From Tieghemiomyces parasiticus (lineage: Eukaryota > Kickxellomycota > Dimargaritomycetes > Dimargaritales > Dimargaritaceae), in contig JANBPT010000033.1 in assembly GCA_027575765.1 (NCBI GenBank), positions 37,976-101,975 on the forward strand: DNA of 64,000 nt, read 5' to 3'. Position numbers and translations under genes: made by a program. The notes beneath the pieces are model-generated. The model had not been told where the DNA came from, searched no databases, and saw nothing but the letters and a program-made list of their open reading frames with translations. Of the stretch, positions 1 through 10,670 are shown piece by piece. Within the stretch, counting starts at the first letter, position 1. Each line of letters starts with the position of its first letter.

Positions 1-1047
1 ATGGTGTAACGATAAATACGTGGTGTCGAGAGAAAGGGCGAAGGCAATGATCCTAGACCTACCGGCGTACCAACGAAGGTCATACGCTTGCTCTTTTGCT
101 CGGAAAGCTGGGCAGCCACTCCGAAATCCGCTGATTGGGATTCAGCAAGGGGGTCGGGTAAAGGGGACGATGTTGTTTCCAATGACATTGAGTGACAGGT
201 TGCTAAACGGATATACTCGAGTCGTAAGGCCACATTCGAATACGGGCAGGACGAGCTGCACCTCTGCTTACCAAATTTGACGCGACCGTCGGAATTGACG
301 AGGACATTGGCACCTACAGGTGGAGCACAAGGCAAAGATCACATCGGGAGGAGAATGGTCAAGGGCCAGTTACATATACTGAATTTTTTTTTCACTTGGA
401 TCCAAATTATTGTGTCGACTTAAACGCATGTCGCGCAGCGATAGTCTGAACTATAATAAAACAAACCTTACATTTGATGTCTCGGTGGATCTTGCTCTCG
501 CTATGTAGGTACACCAGGCCCTGGAGTAGCTGGTAGACCACGCAGCCGATCTGCTCCTCGGTGAAGGAGCCTGCACGGAGTAGGTCCAAGCAGGACCCGC
601 CGTTCATATACTCCATGACGATCCAGAGGCGGAACCCCCGCACCGTGGCACCGTAGTACCGCGTGACGAAGGGAGAATTGCAGCACTGGGCCAGAACTTG
701 GATTTCCTGCCGAATGTGATCCAGGTCCTCGTCCGCGGAGTCCAGGTCAATCTGCTTGATAGCGACCGTCTGGCCGGTTTCCTCGTGAATCCTGTTCGCA
801 GGGAGGCGCGTGAGATAGGCACGGCGAGCCGGGGGGGGGTTAATTTTCAGAAGAAGTATGCTCTGGAGTCACCCGGGAATTATATAGTGCACCGTGGGTT
901 GGTCAGTGGACCGACGCCATTATCGAAGCCTTCCAATTTTCAAGAAGCGAAAATATGGAACTGGACTGTCACGTACGCTTTGTAGACCACGCCAAAAGAC
1001 CCGCTACCGAGCTTTTCCAGTAGAGTATACTCGCTGTCGATCCTCAT
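1..1047 (-). CDS. Ste20/GCK-family protein kinase, N-terminal part (partial)
   Basis: This encodes a serine/threonine kinase catalytic domain of the Ste20/germinal-centre-kinase type (Sps1, Sid1, MST-like). I read four exons on the minus strand: 1047-977, 791-472, 313-272 and 130-63. All have GT donors, AG acceptors and consistent phase. The start is the ATG at 1047-1045. The translation gives a glycine loop GSGSFGVVYKA, VAIKQIDLD with the ATP-binding lysine, a hinge IVMEYMNGGSC, the catalytic loop HRDIKCANVLV, ADFGVAAQ with the metal-binding Asp, and a GTP motif at the activation-segment end. The gene continues beyond base 1, so the rest of the C-lobe and any regulatory tail are missing. The family usually acts in MAPK, septation or polarity signalling; which branch this belongs to cannot be told. 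It is divergent from TRM6. Confidence 0.85.
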
Positions 1048-1642
1048 GGCGTTAAGGCAAGCAGCAGGAGGGGGGAGAAGTACCGAGGCCAAGTAGAGAG
1101 GGATAGCGGGGCGACGTTCCTGATGGAGAACAGCAATTAACTACGACTGCAGGCTGTAGTAGGAGTCGAGGTATGCTAGCAAGGAGCAAGGGAATGTTGA
1201 AGACGGGGCAAACGGGAGGGGGGTGGCCGTTCGGGCTGCCAGCCAGTACGGGCTCGAATGGAGCGGAATTGGAAACCAAGACCCAAGGCAAGGGCACTGG
1301 GACGGGTCACCCTCATGGCCAAGGGGAGGGGGGCCAACGCGTTAACGGCTCCGCTTCGGGTCAATACCCCCAGCGACCAGGCGCCCTTCAGTACGCCACT
1401 CAACACCTGAATGAGGATGAAAGAAAAAAAATAAAATAGCCAGGTTCAACTCGGTCAGCCGCATCATGGCCCATCCGATACGTTACCGCCGTCTCCTTAC
1501 TGCGAGCCCTTTCTCGACCGGCATTTACATTAGGAACAGTTTCTTCTACCTCAATTGCGCTGCCACTGGTCGCCCTGTCCCCACCTCCTACTATACATAT
1601 CCAAGCCTCTCCAATACCGTCGAAACTACAGCTTACCACGCC
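1048..1642. promoter_or_regulatory. Divergent intergenic region between the kinase and TRM6
   Basis: About 600 bases separate the two divergent start codons, so this stretch must hold both promoters. It is mixed in composition, with an A-rich run near 1420-1437 and a pyrimidine-rich stretch (about 1480-1625) before the TRM6 ATG. I saw no clear TATA box. An in-frame ATG at 1466 would add 59 residues to TRM6 and cannot be excluded. Confidence 0.4.
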
Positions 1643-3297
1643 ATGGCCGACCATGTACCAGCGACGAATCCCCCAGAGAGCGAATGCATCAAGGCGGGCC
1701 AACGCATTTACTTGCGTCTGCCCAGTGGGAATTTCAAGCCCGTGAAGCCCGTTCCCGGCGAGCTGATCCGACTAGGAAAGTTCGGATCCTTTATGGGCGA
1801 GTCGATCATCGGCACCCCGTTCGGTCTCACCTTCGAGGTGTACGACCGAAACCTGGTCCGACCCGTCCGGCCCGAGTCGCTCAGTGCGGTGGGTAAGTGG
1901 AAATGATGAGTGGGCTATCAGAGGACGTAGTCGACCAACCGTACGGGCGTTGGTCTATGACCTCGGACGGCAAGGCCGAGAGCTCGGTCGATAACGTTAC
2001 CCTCTCCGTAGGCTAGCCTAACCGTGCCCACGCAACCATACCATCCCCTCGCCCGGCGCCACCCCTCAGAGGAGACTGGCGCCAACAACCAGGAGATCGT
2101 CGACGAGGCGTCCTCGCAGCAGCTGAGCTACGAGGAGATCGAGGCGCTGAAAAAGTCGAGCCTACAGGGTGACGTGTCTCACGACCAAATCATCAGCAAG
2201 GTGGTGGAGAACAATGTGGCCTTCAACAAGAAGACCGAGTACTCCAAGGCAAAGTACATAGCACGCAAGCAAAAGAAATTCCACAAGGTGTTTTCGACCG
2301 TGGCTCCCACCCTCCACAACATGTGCAGTATCGCTACTGCCAAGAACCCGCTCCGAACCCGCGGCTTGCGGGTAGATACCCTTTCCCAAATGCTCACATC
2401 GGTCAACGTCAACGCCTATTCCCGCCTGCTGGTGGTGGATGATACCAAGGGCCTCCTCCTGTGCGCTGCCCTGACACGTATCAGTTCAAATGGCCTAGTA
2501 CTGGCCCTCCACGAAGGGGACAGTCCTAACAACGAGATGCTCGATTACATGCCCCTCCCACAGGACGTGCGGTCCCAACTGCACTTCCTTTCGTGGTCCC
2601 GGGTCTCCAAGGACCGTGCTGGTAAGTTGCAACATGCCGCGGTGGCGTGGCCCGCCTTTACGTAAGGGTCTGATGAGGATACAGCCGGCCTCCCTCCGCT
2701 GCGGCCACTATAACCACCCTCGTCTGACCTTAGCTTACGACTCACCCTGTACTTATTGCTGTACCATCTGGCCCGTCTGTTTACTTCTGCCCGCTAGCCT
2801 CCTTTCGGGAGGAGGACACGAGCGCCATGGACGCCACGGACCTCAAGGGCTACCAGCGCCGCCGGAAGGCCTTCTTACGCCTCCAAGCGGCGCAGGACAC
2901 TTTCTGGGCTGGAGGGTTCGACGGTCTGCTCATCGCGAGCCAGTACGAACCGGTTAGCATCCTCAATGAGCTTGCCCCGCTACTCGGAGGTTCGCGGCCA
3001 GTGGTCATCTATAGCCCCGACAAAGAGAGTCTGGTGGAGGCCGCTGCCCACATGAAGTCCAGCCCAGACTTTTTGATGCCACAAATTAGCGAGAGCTGGA
3101 TGCGCGAGTACCAGGTGCTACCGGGTCGTACCCATCCAACCATGAACATGAGCGCCGGCGGAGGCTACTTGCTCACGGCCCTCCGCGTCTACGACTCACC
3201 CGAGAATATTCCCACGTACAGCACAGCCCGCCTGGCCCCCGGGAGCATCAGCCGCAGTGGTCGCGTATCAGCCGTCAAGCTGGCGGCCACTGAGTAA
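1643..3297 (+). CDS. TRM6: tRNA (adenine-58-N1)-methyltransferase non-catalytic subunit TRM6/Gcd10
   Basis: This is the RNA-binding partner of the catalytic subunit Trm61 in the nuclear m1A58 tRNA methyltransferase, needed for initiator tRNA stability. Three exons, 1643-1892, 2070-2621 and 2798-3297, join in phase to give about 433 residues, somewhat shorter than yeast Gcd10. Recognisable blocks are the N-terminal barrel (IKAGQRIYLRLPSG; GKFGSFMGESIIGTPFGLTFEV), the LSYEEIEALK segment, EYSKAKYIARKQKKFHK, RVDTLSQMLTSVNVNAYSRL, and the C-terminal PGRTHPTMNMSAGGGYLL typical of the family. I chose the ATG at 1643 because the known N-terminus aligns from there and its context is good. An upstream in-frame ATG at 1466 would extend it. 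No catalytic SAM motif is expected in this subunit. Confidence 0.9.
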
Positions 3298-3552
3298 CGC
3301 CATATACAGGCTAGGGCCCTAGCTTCTTAGCGTTGACTGGTCGGAACGTTTGTAACACGAACCCATACCCGCGGAATCCACTCTTATGCGTGTCTGTTAT
3401 CTACGTTCGTTTCTACTATATATAATCTAAATATATCGATGGGCTACTCGACAGGGGGTTGCCCTGGCAGATCAAAGGCGCCAAGTCGTTCTGCATTGTC
3501 AAAGTGCCTAGGGTTGCGGCCAGGCGCTAGCTTGACTGGGCTCGATGAGCCT

Positions 3553-6196
3553 TTACTTTAGAATACGACAGCACCCAGGCACTATGTCCTCGTCGACTGG
3601 TCGAATGGCCCAGGGTAGTACTATGGCGCATGGTGGCGTGGTGGAGCGCCAAGGGCGGACAGCCGCTGCACACTCGGCGACGTATGCCGTGATACTGGGA
3701 TTCTCGGGGCCCACCTGGGTCCAGACTGTTTCAACCGCCTCCGCGGCGACCTGCAGGCGTAGCAACATGCGGTACAGATCGAGGATTGGCCCCGAATTGG
3801 TATCGGGTGAGGTGTCTACTCGCATACGGAACAGGTTGTCAACCAGCGCCACCAGGACCGTCAAGTTAAGGAACGAATCCTGGCCTTTGATAGCCAGGAC
3901 GTAGTGAGGGGCACCGGCGTGCTTGTCGGGTTCCAAACGGAGCGTCACTGGCTCAGGCGCCAAGGGGCTACATAGAACGGCCAGATTATGGCGGATCACA
4001 ATATCGGCCAGTGGGGGACTGGCCCGTTGGGATCCCGTAAAAGTGGTGAAGGGAGAGGGCAGTGACAGACGCTCACAGGTCAGATGAAGTCAGTCGCGGG
4101 TTGTCTGTCAGGGTGACGGATCTACGGGTAGCGGGAACCGTAACCCAATGGCGGCGATTGGTAACGACCCGCGGGCCAACCCTGTTTCGGCACATCAACA
4201 GAGCTCCCCTAACCCTGATTAGTCACGGTGGCGACCCGAAAGCATCGGGCGCAGGGCATCCCGGTACTTACCAGCCGGCCCGGCCGCGGAGACACCTACC
4301 CAGCAGGCCTTTTTGTACATCCACGTCAGTCCCCGGTGCAACCGCAGCGAGATGAAACCAAATCTCCCATCGGAAAGGCAGTGCTAATTGAAGCTGGGTA
4401 GCGATATCCCTTTGCCAAGGCTGTCGTCAAAGGCGGGCAAGAAAGACAAGAGTTAGCAAATTAAGTGAGTAGGTTGAATATGTAGCCACGATGGTGGCGG
4501 CCACGTACCTGAGTAGTACAATGGCCAACGTAGCCGTGCTTTTTTCGAGGGCCTGACGTACTTGGTCGGAGGCCGCCAACTGGCCAGCAAACCGTACGAA
4601 GGATGGAACGGATAGCCCGCCGAAGACCGGTACGGGAGACGATGGCACGGCCGGTGCGATATAGTCCCACATGTCGACCGATAACGAGCCTAGGGGGAAG
4701 TCGAGACTGCCCGGATTTCCTGGGGCCGTGCCGTAGTGATCTGGCCGACGTGGTAAGGATAACCCAGGCAGTAGACCGCAAAGCAAATTAGAGAAGCGGC
4801 GTGAGGGTTACTAATCGCTCGGGCTTCGTTAGAGTGGAACATCTGGTCCGGAACGTTAAGTATGTTCCCATGCTCAAGTAGCTTGGCCCAGTGGCCGGGC
4901 AATGCCACCTACCTTGGAGGTCAGACGGCCACCTCGGTTGGAAAACCAATCGGAGGATGATATGCAGGGGCCAGAGCAGCAGGTCCCGGTCAACGGCGAC
5001 GGCGAAGTGGCTCCAAGGCGAAAAGGGGACAGGATGCAGGAATATACGGAAAGACAAAAGAGCAATGTAAGCGAGATGAAATGTCCAGGCGAGAGGTGAC
5101 CTTAGAGGACATACCGAGAATGACCTGGGTCCTGGGTCTGGCATACCTCTTGGTGTGGGCGGATACGAGATGCGGAAGCGGAAAATTACGGATGGGGCGG
5201 TAGGCCGATAGCTTGCCTTCGACCTCCATGCCGTGCAGGTCGGCCCGCGTAAGGTCAGCCTGGACTACATTCCACGTCGTAGGGTGGGCAGGGGAGAGCT
5301 TACAGAAAGTTAGCGGACCGCTCTAGGCCGACGGATCCGGTGGGTAGGAGGTGCGGGAGGGGGATTGGGTTCAACTCGGCATGGGCTCGCGCGGTGATTT
5401 TTCTCCTCTCCTCTCCGCGAGCTGCCTGCGAATGCGAAAAAGCGACTTACCGAACCACCCGTGGAGATGCATGGATTGATGGTAGGTAATCGTCAATTCC
5501 ACCGCGTATCCCCACCCCGTCTGCTGCGAGGCAGACCGTGTGGCATGGTGGGTAAACGTTAAGATGGGTGCTCGTTCGGCCTTCCAACGTCGAAACTGGG
5601 CCAGGAGACCGTGGCCCGTGGCGATATCTTTCAGTATCTCGTCAAGGTCCTACAGCAGGATAGGCAAGGTTTGTAGTTTAGAAGCTGGGCGAAAGGGTTA
5701 GATTAGGGTGCCGTGACGCGGTTCGATGGCTGACTCGCCGAGACCGCACGGTGACCGATGATGCCGTACAGCCCGATCCTACCTTCTGTTTCTGTTGCAA
5801 AGTATGGCGAGTTTGATTCAATCTGGCCAGTTGCTGTAGCCTGGCAGCCAACGGTGGACTGTCGGCCATGTGCGACATCCTGATTCCACCGTTGATGCGT
5901 CCGCGGGAGGTCGTGGCAGTGCGCGGGTTGGTGTGACAGCCTCTGCTATCTGAATTCGGTGGTAAATTGATGTGACGTATCGGTCTATATAGGTTTGGGA
6001 TGGACAAACAGCGGCATGCGTCCGTGAAGCTGTGGGACCTACCGGGCGACTCGAAACCAGCAGGGAAATCAACAGTTAGCTGACCGTACCGAAATACTAT
6101 GGGTTGCACAGATTTACTCAAGGGCCCATCCCAGTTACGGCATCTATTTAGAATAACGTTGCCCACTTCGTTCAACTCAAAGTCTACTAGCCGCAT
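3553..6196 (-). CDS. Uncharacterised multi-exon gene
   Basis: I do not recognise this protein. A chain of coding-like exons runs on the minus strand: 6196-6043 (starts MRLVDFELNEVGNVIL), about 5879-5783, 5649-5451, 5264-5147, 5010-4913, 4740-4509, 4409-4272, and a last exon ending with a stop at 3553. Phases agree from 5649 through 4272, which supports the chain. That linkage requires one GAG acceptor (before 5010) and one AAG acceptor (before 4409). The joins of exon 1 to 2 and into the last exon are unresolved. The product would be about 450 residues, with no signal peptide, transmembrane segment, zinc site or nucleotide-binding motif that I can see. Segments such as VELTITYHQSMHLHGWFG and FPLGSLSVDMWDYIAPAV look like ordinary folded protein. 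Its ATG lies only 104 bases from that of SART3, divergently, so a shared promoter is likely. Confidence 0.55.
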
Positions 6197-6300
6197 TCAC
6201 TCTATTCCGTGGCTCTTGTTGGACCGTACGGTTATCTTATGCCATTAGCCGGTTCTACCGATTCCAGGTTCCCTCTACCCTCCACCCATAGCAATACAAC
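6197..6300. promoter_or_regulatory. Short bidirectional promoter region
   Basis: Only 104 bases lie between the divergent start codons of the uncharacterised gene (6196, minus) and SART3 (6301, plus). Both promoters or a shared core must sit here or overlap the first exons. No TATA box is evident. Confidence 0.45.
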
Positions 6301-9300
6301 ATGCTCAGCTCTAGCGGCAGTGATAGCGATAGCGACTTCTCTCTCATCGAGGACGAACCCATGGGGCCTGGGCCCATGGTCGAAGCGGATTGGTCAGAGG
6401 ACGAGGGCGTGAACTCGTCTCCTGCGTTAGCAACGGCCGTTTCCTCGGCCGCCCCCTCGCCAGACTCAACGCCTGACACATCCTTGACCGCTCAGCTTGA
6501 CTCGACCGTGGCCGCCCGCCTAGCCCAATTGGACGCCGAGCTGCAGGCCAACCCTTACCTCTACCCGCAGCACGTCGAGCGTATCACCCTCCTCGATGAA
6601 CATCACTGTAATGCAGCCTTGGAAGCCGCCTGTGCCGCCATGCACCGCGTATCCGGGTTGCCGGAGGACGTATGGCGACGATGGCTGGCCGTGCGTACCG
6701 CCACTTGCGCGACCGCTGGCGACGTTAACCCGATTATCAGTTTGTATACCGCGGCTGTCAACGATTACCTCTCCATCCCGCTCTGGCTGGCCTTCCTCGA
6801 CTTCGTTCGGGACGCCCTAGCGGCGGGGACGCTGGACCTGGCGCGGGCGCGGACTGTATGCACGGCAGCCGAGCGGGCCACCGTAGGCCACTACCCGGCG
6901 GGCCACCGCGTGTTCTCCGCGGTCCGCGACTTGGAGCAAGCCCACCTCGAAAGTCTGACCGATCTAGAAGCAGCCCAGGCCCAGGTCGTCCATCTCGATG
7001 CGCTTTATCTGGCCCGCCTCGCCCGGCCCAGCGCCCACCTATCCGATCTCTTCACCGACTACTCCACGTTCGTCTCCAACTACCGACCGGCAGACTACGC
7101 GACCGCCCTACCTGAGGCCAATCGGATCTATAGCCGAGCAATGGAACAGGGTCGGAAGCGGGAGGTCTTTGAGGCTCAGTTGGTGGCCACCGGCGACCAC
7201 CTGTCGGTCTACCACAAGTACGTATATGCTTTGCGGCGCCACCCCGCTGGCACCCACCCTGGGGAGGTGCGCACCCTCTACGAACGAGCCCTCGCAGTGC
7301 ACTTTCTGAACCCCGGCCTGTGGCAGGTGTACCTCGACCACGAGGTGAGTAACCGTCGTCCTCTAGGCGGGCAAACATGGAACACGCAGGGGACTGAGGG
7401 AAAAACGGGGCCTCTACCCTCCCAAGGGTTGGGATACTTGATCAACCTAGCCGCATTTTGACCTTCAAACCAGACTCTAACTAACCTACTTGGTATGACG
7501 TCGCCTGGACCTTTCGCACCCAGCTGGCCGCCGACCCGCCCGCGACTGATGATGCAGTCACGCTGTGTGACCGGGCGGTTCGCAACTGTCCCTGGTCGGG
7601 TACCCTGTGGGCGACCTACCTCCGCCTCGACTCACTAGGCCACCCGGCAGCACCTACCCCTACCGATATCCTGGCGCGCGGCCTGGCCTATTTCAGAGTG
7701 GCCCCGCAACCGGATGAGGTGGTGGTGCTTCTGCTGGCTGATCTGGCTGAACGCCGCTGGCGGCACCGCGACGCGGCTGACCGAGGTACCGCGGCGTTGC
7801 ACGTGGCTTTCGACGAGGCCCAGACTCACCTCCGCACTATCTGTTCGGCGCCCGTACCCGATCCATATTTCCGTCTGGAACGCTACCAGGCCGAGATAGC
7901 GTGGCGGGTACTTGATGATGTGGCCGCCGCCCGGGCCATTTGGCAAGCAATCACCGACTGCCACCCCACTACTGCCGTCGTGTGGCTCGAGTACGTTGAT
8001 TTCTGCCTTCGCCACAAGTCTACAGATACCACTCGTCGCGTTCTTTCAGGTTTGGTGCGCCGCACGCTGGACTGGCCTGAGCAAATATTTTCTCGGTACC
8101 TAGATTTTGAACAGAAGTACGGTACCCCCCGGGAAGTTCAGCTAGCCCATGCGCACGTGGACCAAATGAGAGTGACACTGGAAATTCGGGCCGAGCGCAC
8201 GGCCGCCGAACAGGCCGAACAGCTGGTCACGGAGGAAGGGCGCCAGGAGCGCCGCCGACAAAAAGACCGCGCCAACAAGAAGAAGCGACGCGAACGCGCG
8301 CGCCCCTCGGAGAACGCACCCGAGCCCGCGACCAAGCGCAAGCTAAGCCCCGAGTCTGGGGTAGGATCCGCAGCCGATGAGGCACTGTCTGAGTCGGAGG
8401 CCGATAAACTCTCACAGCCGGTACCGCTAACGAAGCGGACCAGGGTCATGAGCCCCGTGAGACCGGAGACGGAACGAACCACGCCCCCAAATGACCGGAA
8501 GGCCGACGACTTGACTGCTTCCGGCACCAATGGTGACGACTCGGCGACCCGTACGGTGCTGGTGGGCAATCTATCGCCCGCCGTCCGCGAACCCGACCTA
8601 CGGGCCTGGCTGGCTGACGTTGGATCTGTTCGCAACGTTCACTTGGTTCGGGATCTTACCGGTACGCTAAAGGGGTATGCCTATGTGGAATTTTGCTCTC
8701 CAGTGATGGCAGCCCGGGCCGCACCCAGTCGGGACGGCAAAACGTTGGCGGATCGCACCGTAACCGTCCGGCCCCTGGCTGCCCGAGGGCCTGACCCGCG
8801 TACAGTGTATGTGTGCAATTTCCCTGCGGGCACCACCGAGGCATCCCTGCGCGAGCTGTTCGAGCCAGCCGGTCCTATCCGCCAGGTTCGACTCCCGGCT
8901 GCTGGGCGGGGCAAGGCGCGCCGGTTCGCCTACGTCGAATTTGACGACGCCACCGCCGCTTGCCGGGCAGTGGCGACTCTAGATGGCCATCCCTGGCCGG
9001 GAACGACTCTCGCCCTGAGCGTGGCCATCTCCGACCCGCGGCGAGCCAAAGCGACACCACCAGCCGTGGTACCCAAGCTGCGCGACCCCCGGGTTCTGGT
9101 TGTCGGCAACCTGACCCCAGCTGTCACACCTGACCGGATTCGGGAGATGTTCTGCCCCTTTGGTACTCTCGCCGATGTGAGGTTCCCAGGCGGGGACAAT
9201 TCGCGTGGATTCGCTTTTGTCGAATATTCTGAGGCCGCCGCAGCCACCCAGGCTATCGCGACCCTCGATGGCACCCCGTTAGACAGTCAGACACTCTCTG

Positions 9301-9839
9301 TGGCGATTGCCGACCCCACCGCGGAACCGTCTGGCGGTAGGCCCCCACCGGCAGCCCATCCGGTGGTCACAGCGGCCAATCCAGCACGCACAGCGACCGT
9401 TCGTTTAACCAATTTCGCCAGGCCGTTGGTGCTCGCCGAGGTTCGTAGTCTGTGTGCCGAGTATGGCGATGTAACGCGTGTACACGTCAACAAGGAGGGC
9501 AGCAAAGTGTTTGTCACGTACGCCACTATAGCGGAGGCTGACCGGGCGGTGGCAGGGCTCCATGACCGCTGGGTCAAAGGCCGGCCTCTGAAATTACAGC
9601 ACGTTGTGCCACAGGCGTCCGAGGAAGCCGACGCAACACGATCGTCTGCCCCACTGCCCTCGCTAACTGCCCCGCGGGCCTTACGCCGGCCGACGCGTAA
9701 ACTGGACACTAGCGGACTACGGACTACTCCTCAACCGACTGTTTCGTCACCGGCCCCGATACCGTCCGCTCAGCCACAGGGCAAGTCGAACGATGATTTC
9801 CGCCGCCTGTTCCTCGGTACTGAGTCTAAAAAAAGATGA
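6301..9839 (+). CDS. SART3: SART3/Prp24-type U4/U6 snRNP assembly factor (HAT repeats, four RRMs, LSm motif)
   Basis: This nuclear factor re-anneals U6 with U4 snRNA during spliceosome recycling. Two exons, 6301-7344 and 7524-9839, join in phase 0 to give 1119 residues; the intron has a CTAAC branch site near 7475-7485. After an acidic, Ser-rich N-terminus (SSSGSDSDSDFSL), residues about 65-600 are Trp/Tyr-rich helical HAT repeats. A basic coiled stretch with RANKKKRRERARP (a likely nuclear signal) follows. Four RRMs start near residues 690, 774, 871 and 973, with RNP2 cores VLVGNL, VYVCNF, LVVGNL and VRLTNF and RNP1 cores such as GYAYVEF and GFAFVEY. RRM4 is the most divergent. The last residues, NDDFRRLFLGTESKKR, match the LSm2-8-binding tail. 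Human SART3 has HAT plus two RRMs and budding-yeast Prp24 has four RRMs without HAT; this protein combines both. Confidence 0.93.
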
Positions 9840-10670
9840 GTGTAGTCGGTGACATTGAGAATATTGGCGACAGGGAGGTGTGGCAGAAGGAATAAACTTA
9901 CCATCGGCCTGTCACGCCAGTTGTGATGCGCCTGGTGTCGATTTCTGCTTACGCAATGAACTGGACCAAGTTTAAAGTGCTATCGGGCGTTTGATCTGTA
10001 ATGTACTTCGGCGTCCTTAATACAAAGGACGTCCATAAATGAATCGTGGCACCGACTATCCCCCAGTGGTCACTGATCATAGTACTAGTTTGGCTGATAA
10101 ATCCCTAGTTTTGCCAATCGAACAGGATTCAATGCCAACACATATAGATAGCTGCCAACTCAATTGGACTGGCTGTCAATAATACTACCCTTGGTACTCC
10201 GGTGGGAATTGGTGGCCAGACGCTGTTTCCCATGTAGCCACCTCTATCCTAATTGATACAATGGGGGCAGAATGACCGCTAGTGATTATTGCGTTTAATT
10301 TTCAACTAGAGACGACAAACAGTAACTCGAGTTACACGGTTGCAAAATAAAGGCGAAGGCACAAAGATATAAAAAAAGGTCGGCAAGTGGGAGGAGAGGA
10401 GATTAGCAAGGGGGTGGAGAAATGATGTGGATGATGGAACATACAGTTGGGATATTAGGCTAAGCAAAAAAAGGAATGGAAACACGCAGGCCGCAGTTTA
10501 AAGAGACGGTAGTCAACGATCGGCGGACGGGGTGGAGAGGAGAGGAGTGCAGAGGATGCGGATGGGGGAGATTGTACATGGCCAGAAAATGGAAAAGGAC
10601 CGCCGGCTGGAATGACAACACTAACGAAGATACGGATAGGGGGGGGGCAATAGACACACCAAAGCAGCTG
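9840..10670. other. Convergent intergenic region
   Basis: This stretch lies between the 3' ends of SART3 and the Myb/C2H2 factor. It is AT-richer than the flanking exons, with an A-rich run near 10370-10377 and purine-rich sequence at 10380-10660. I see no gene in it; it presumably holds both 3' untranslated regions. Confidence 0.5.
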
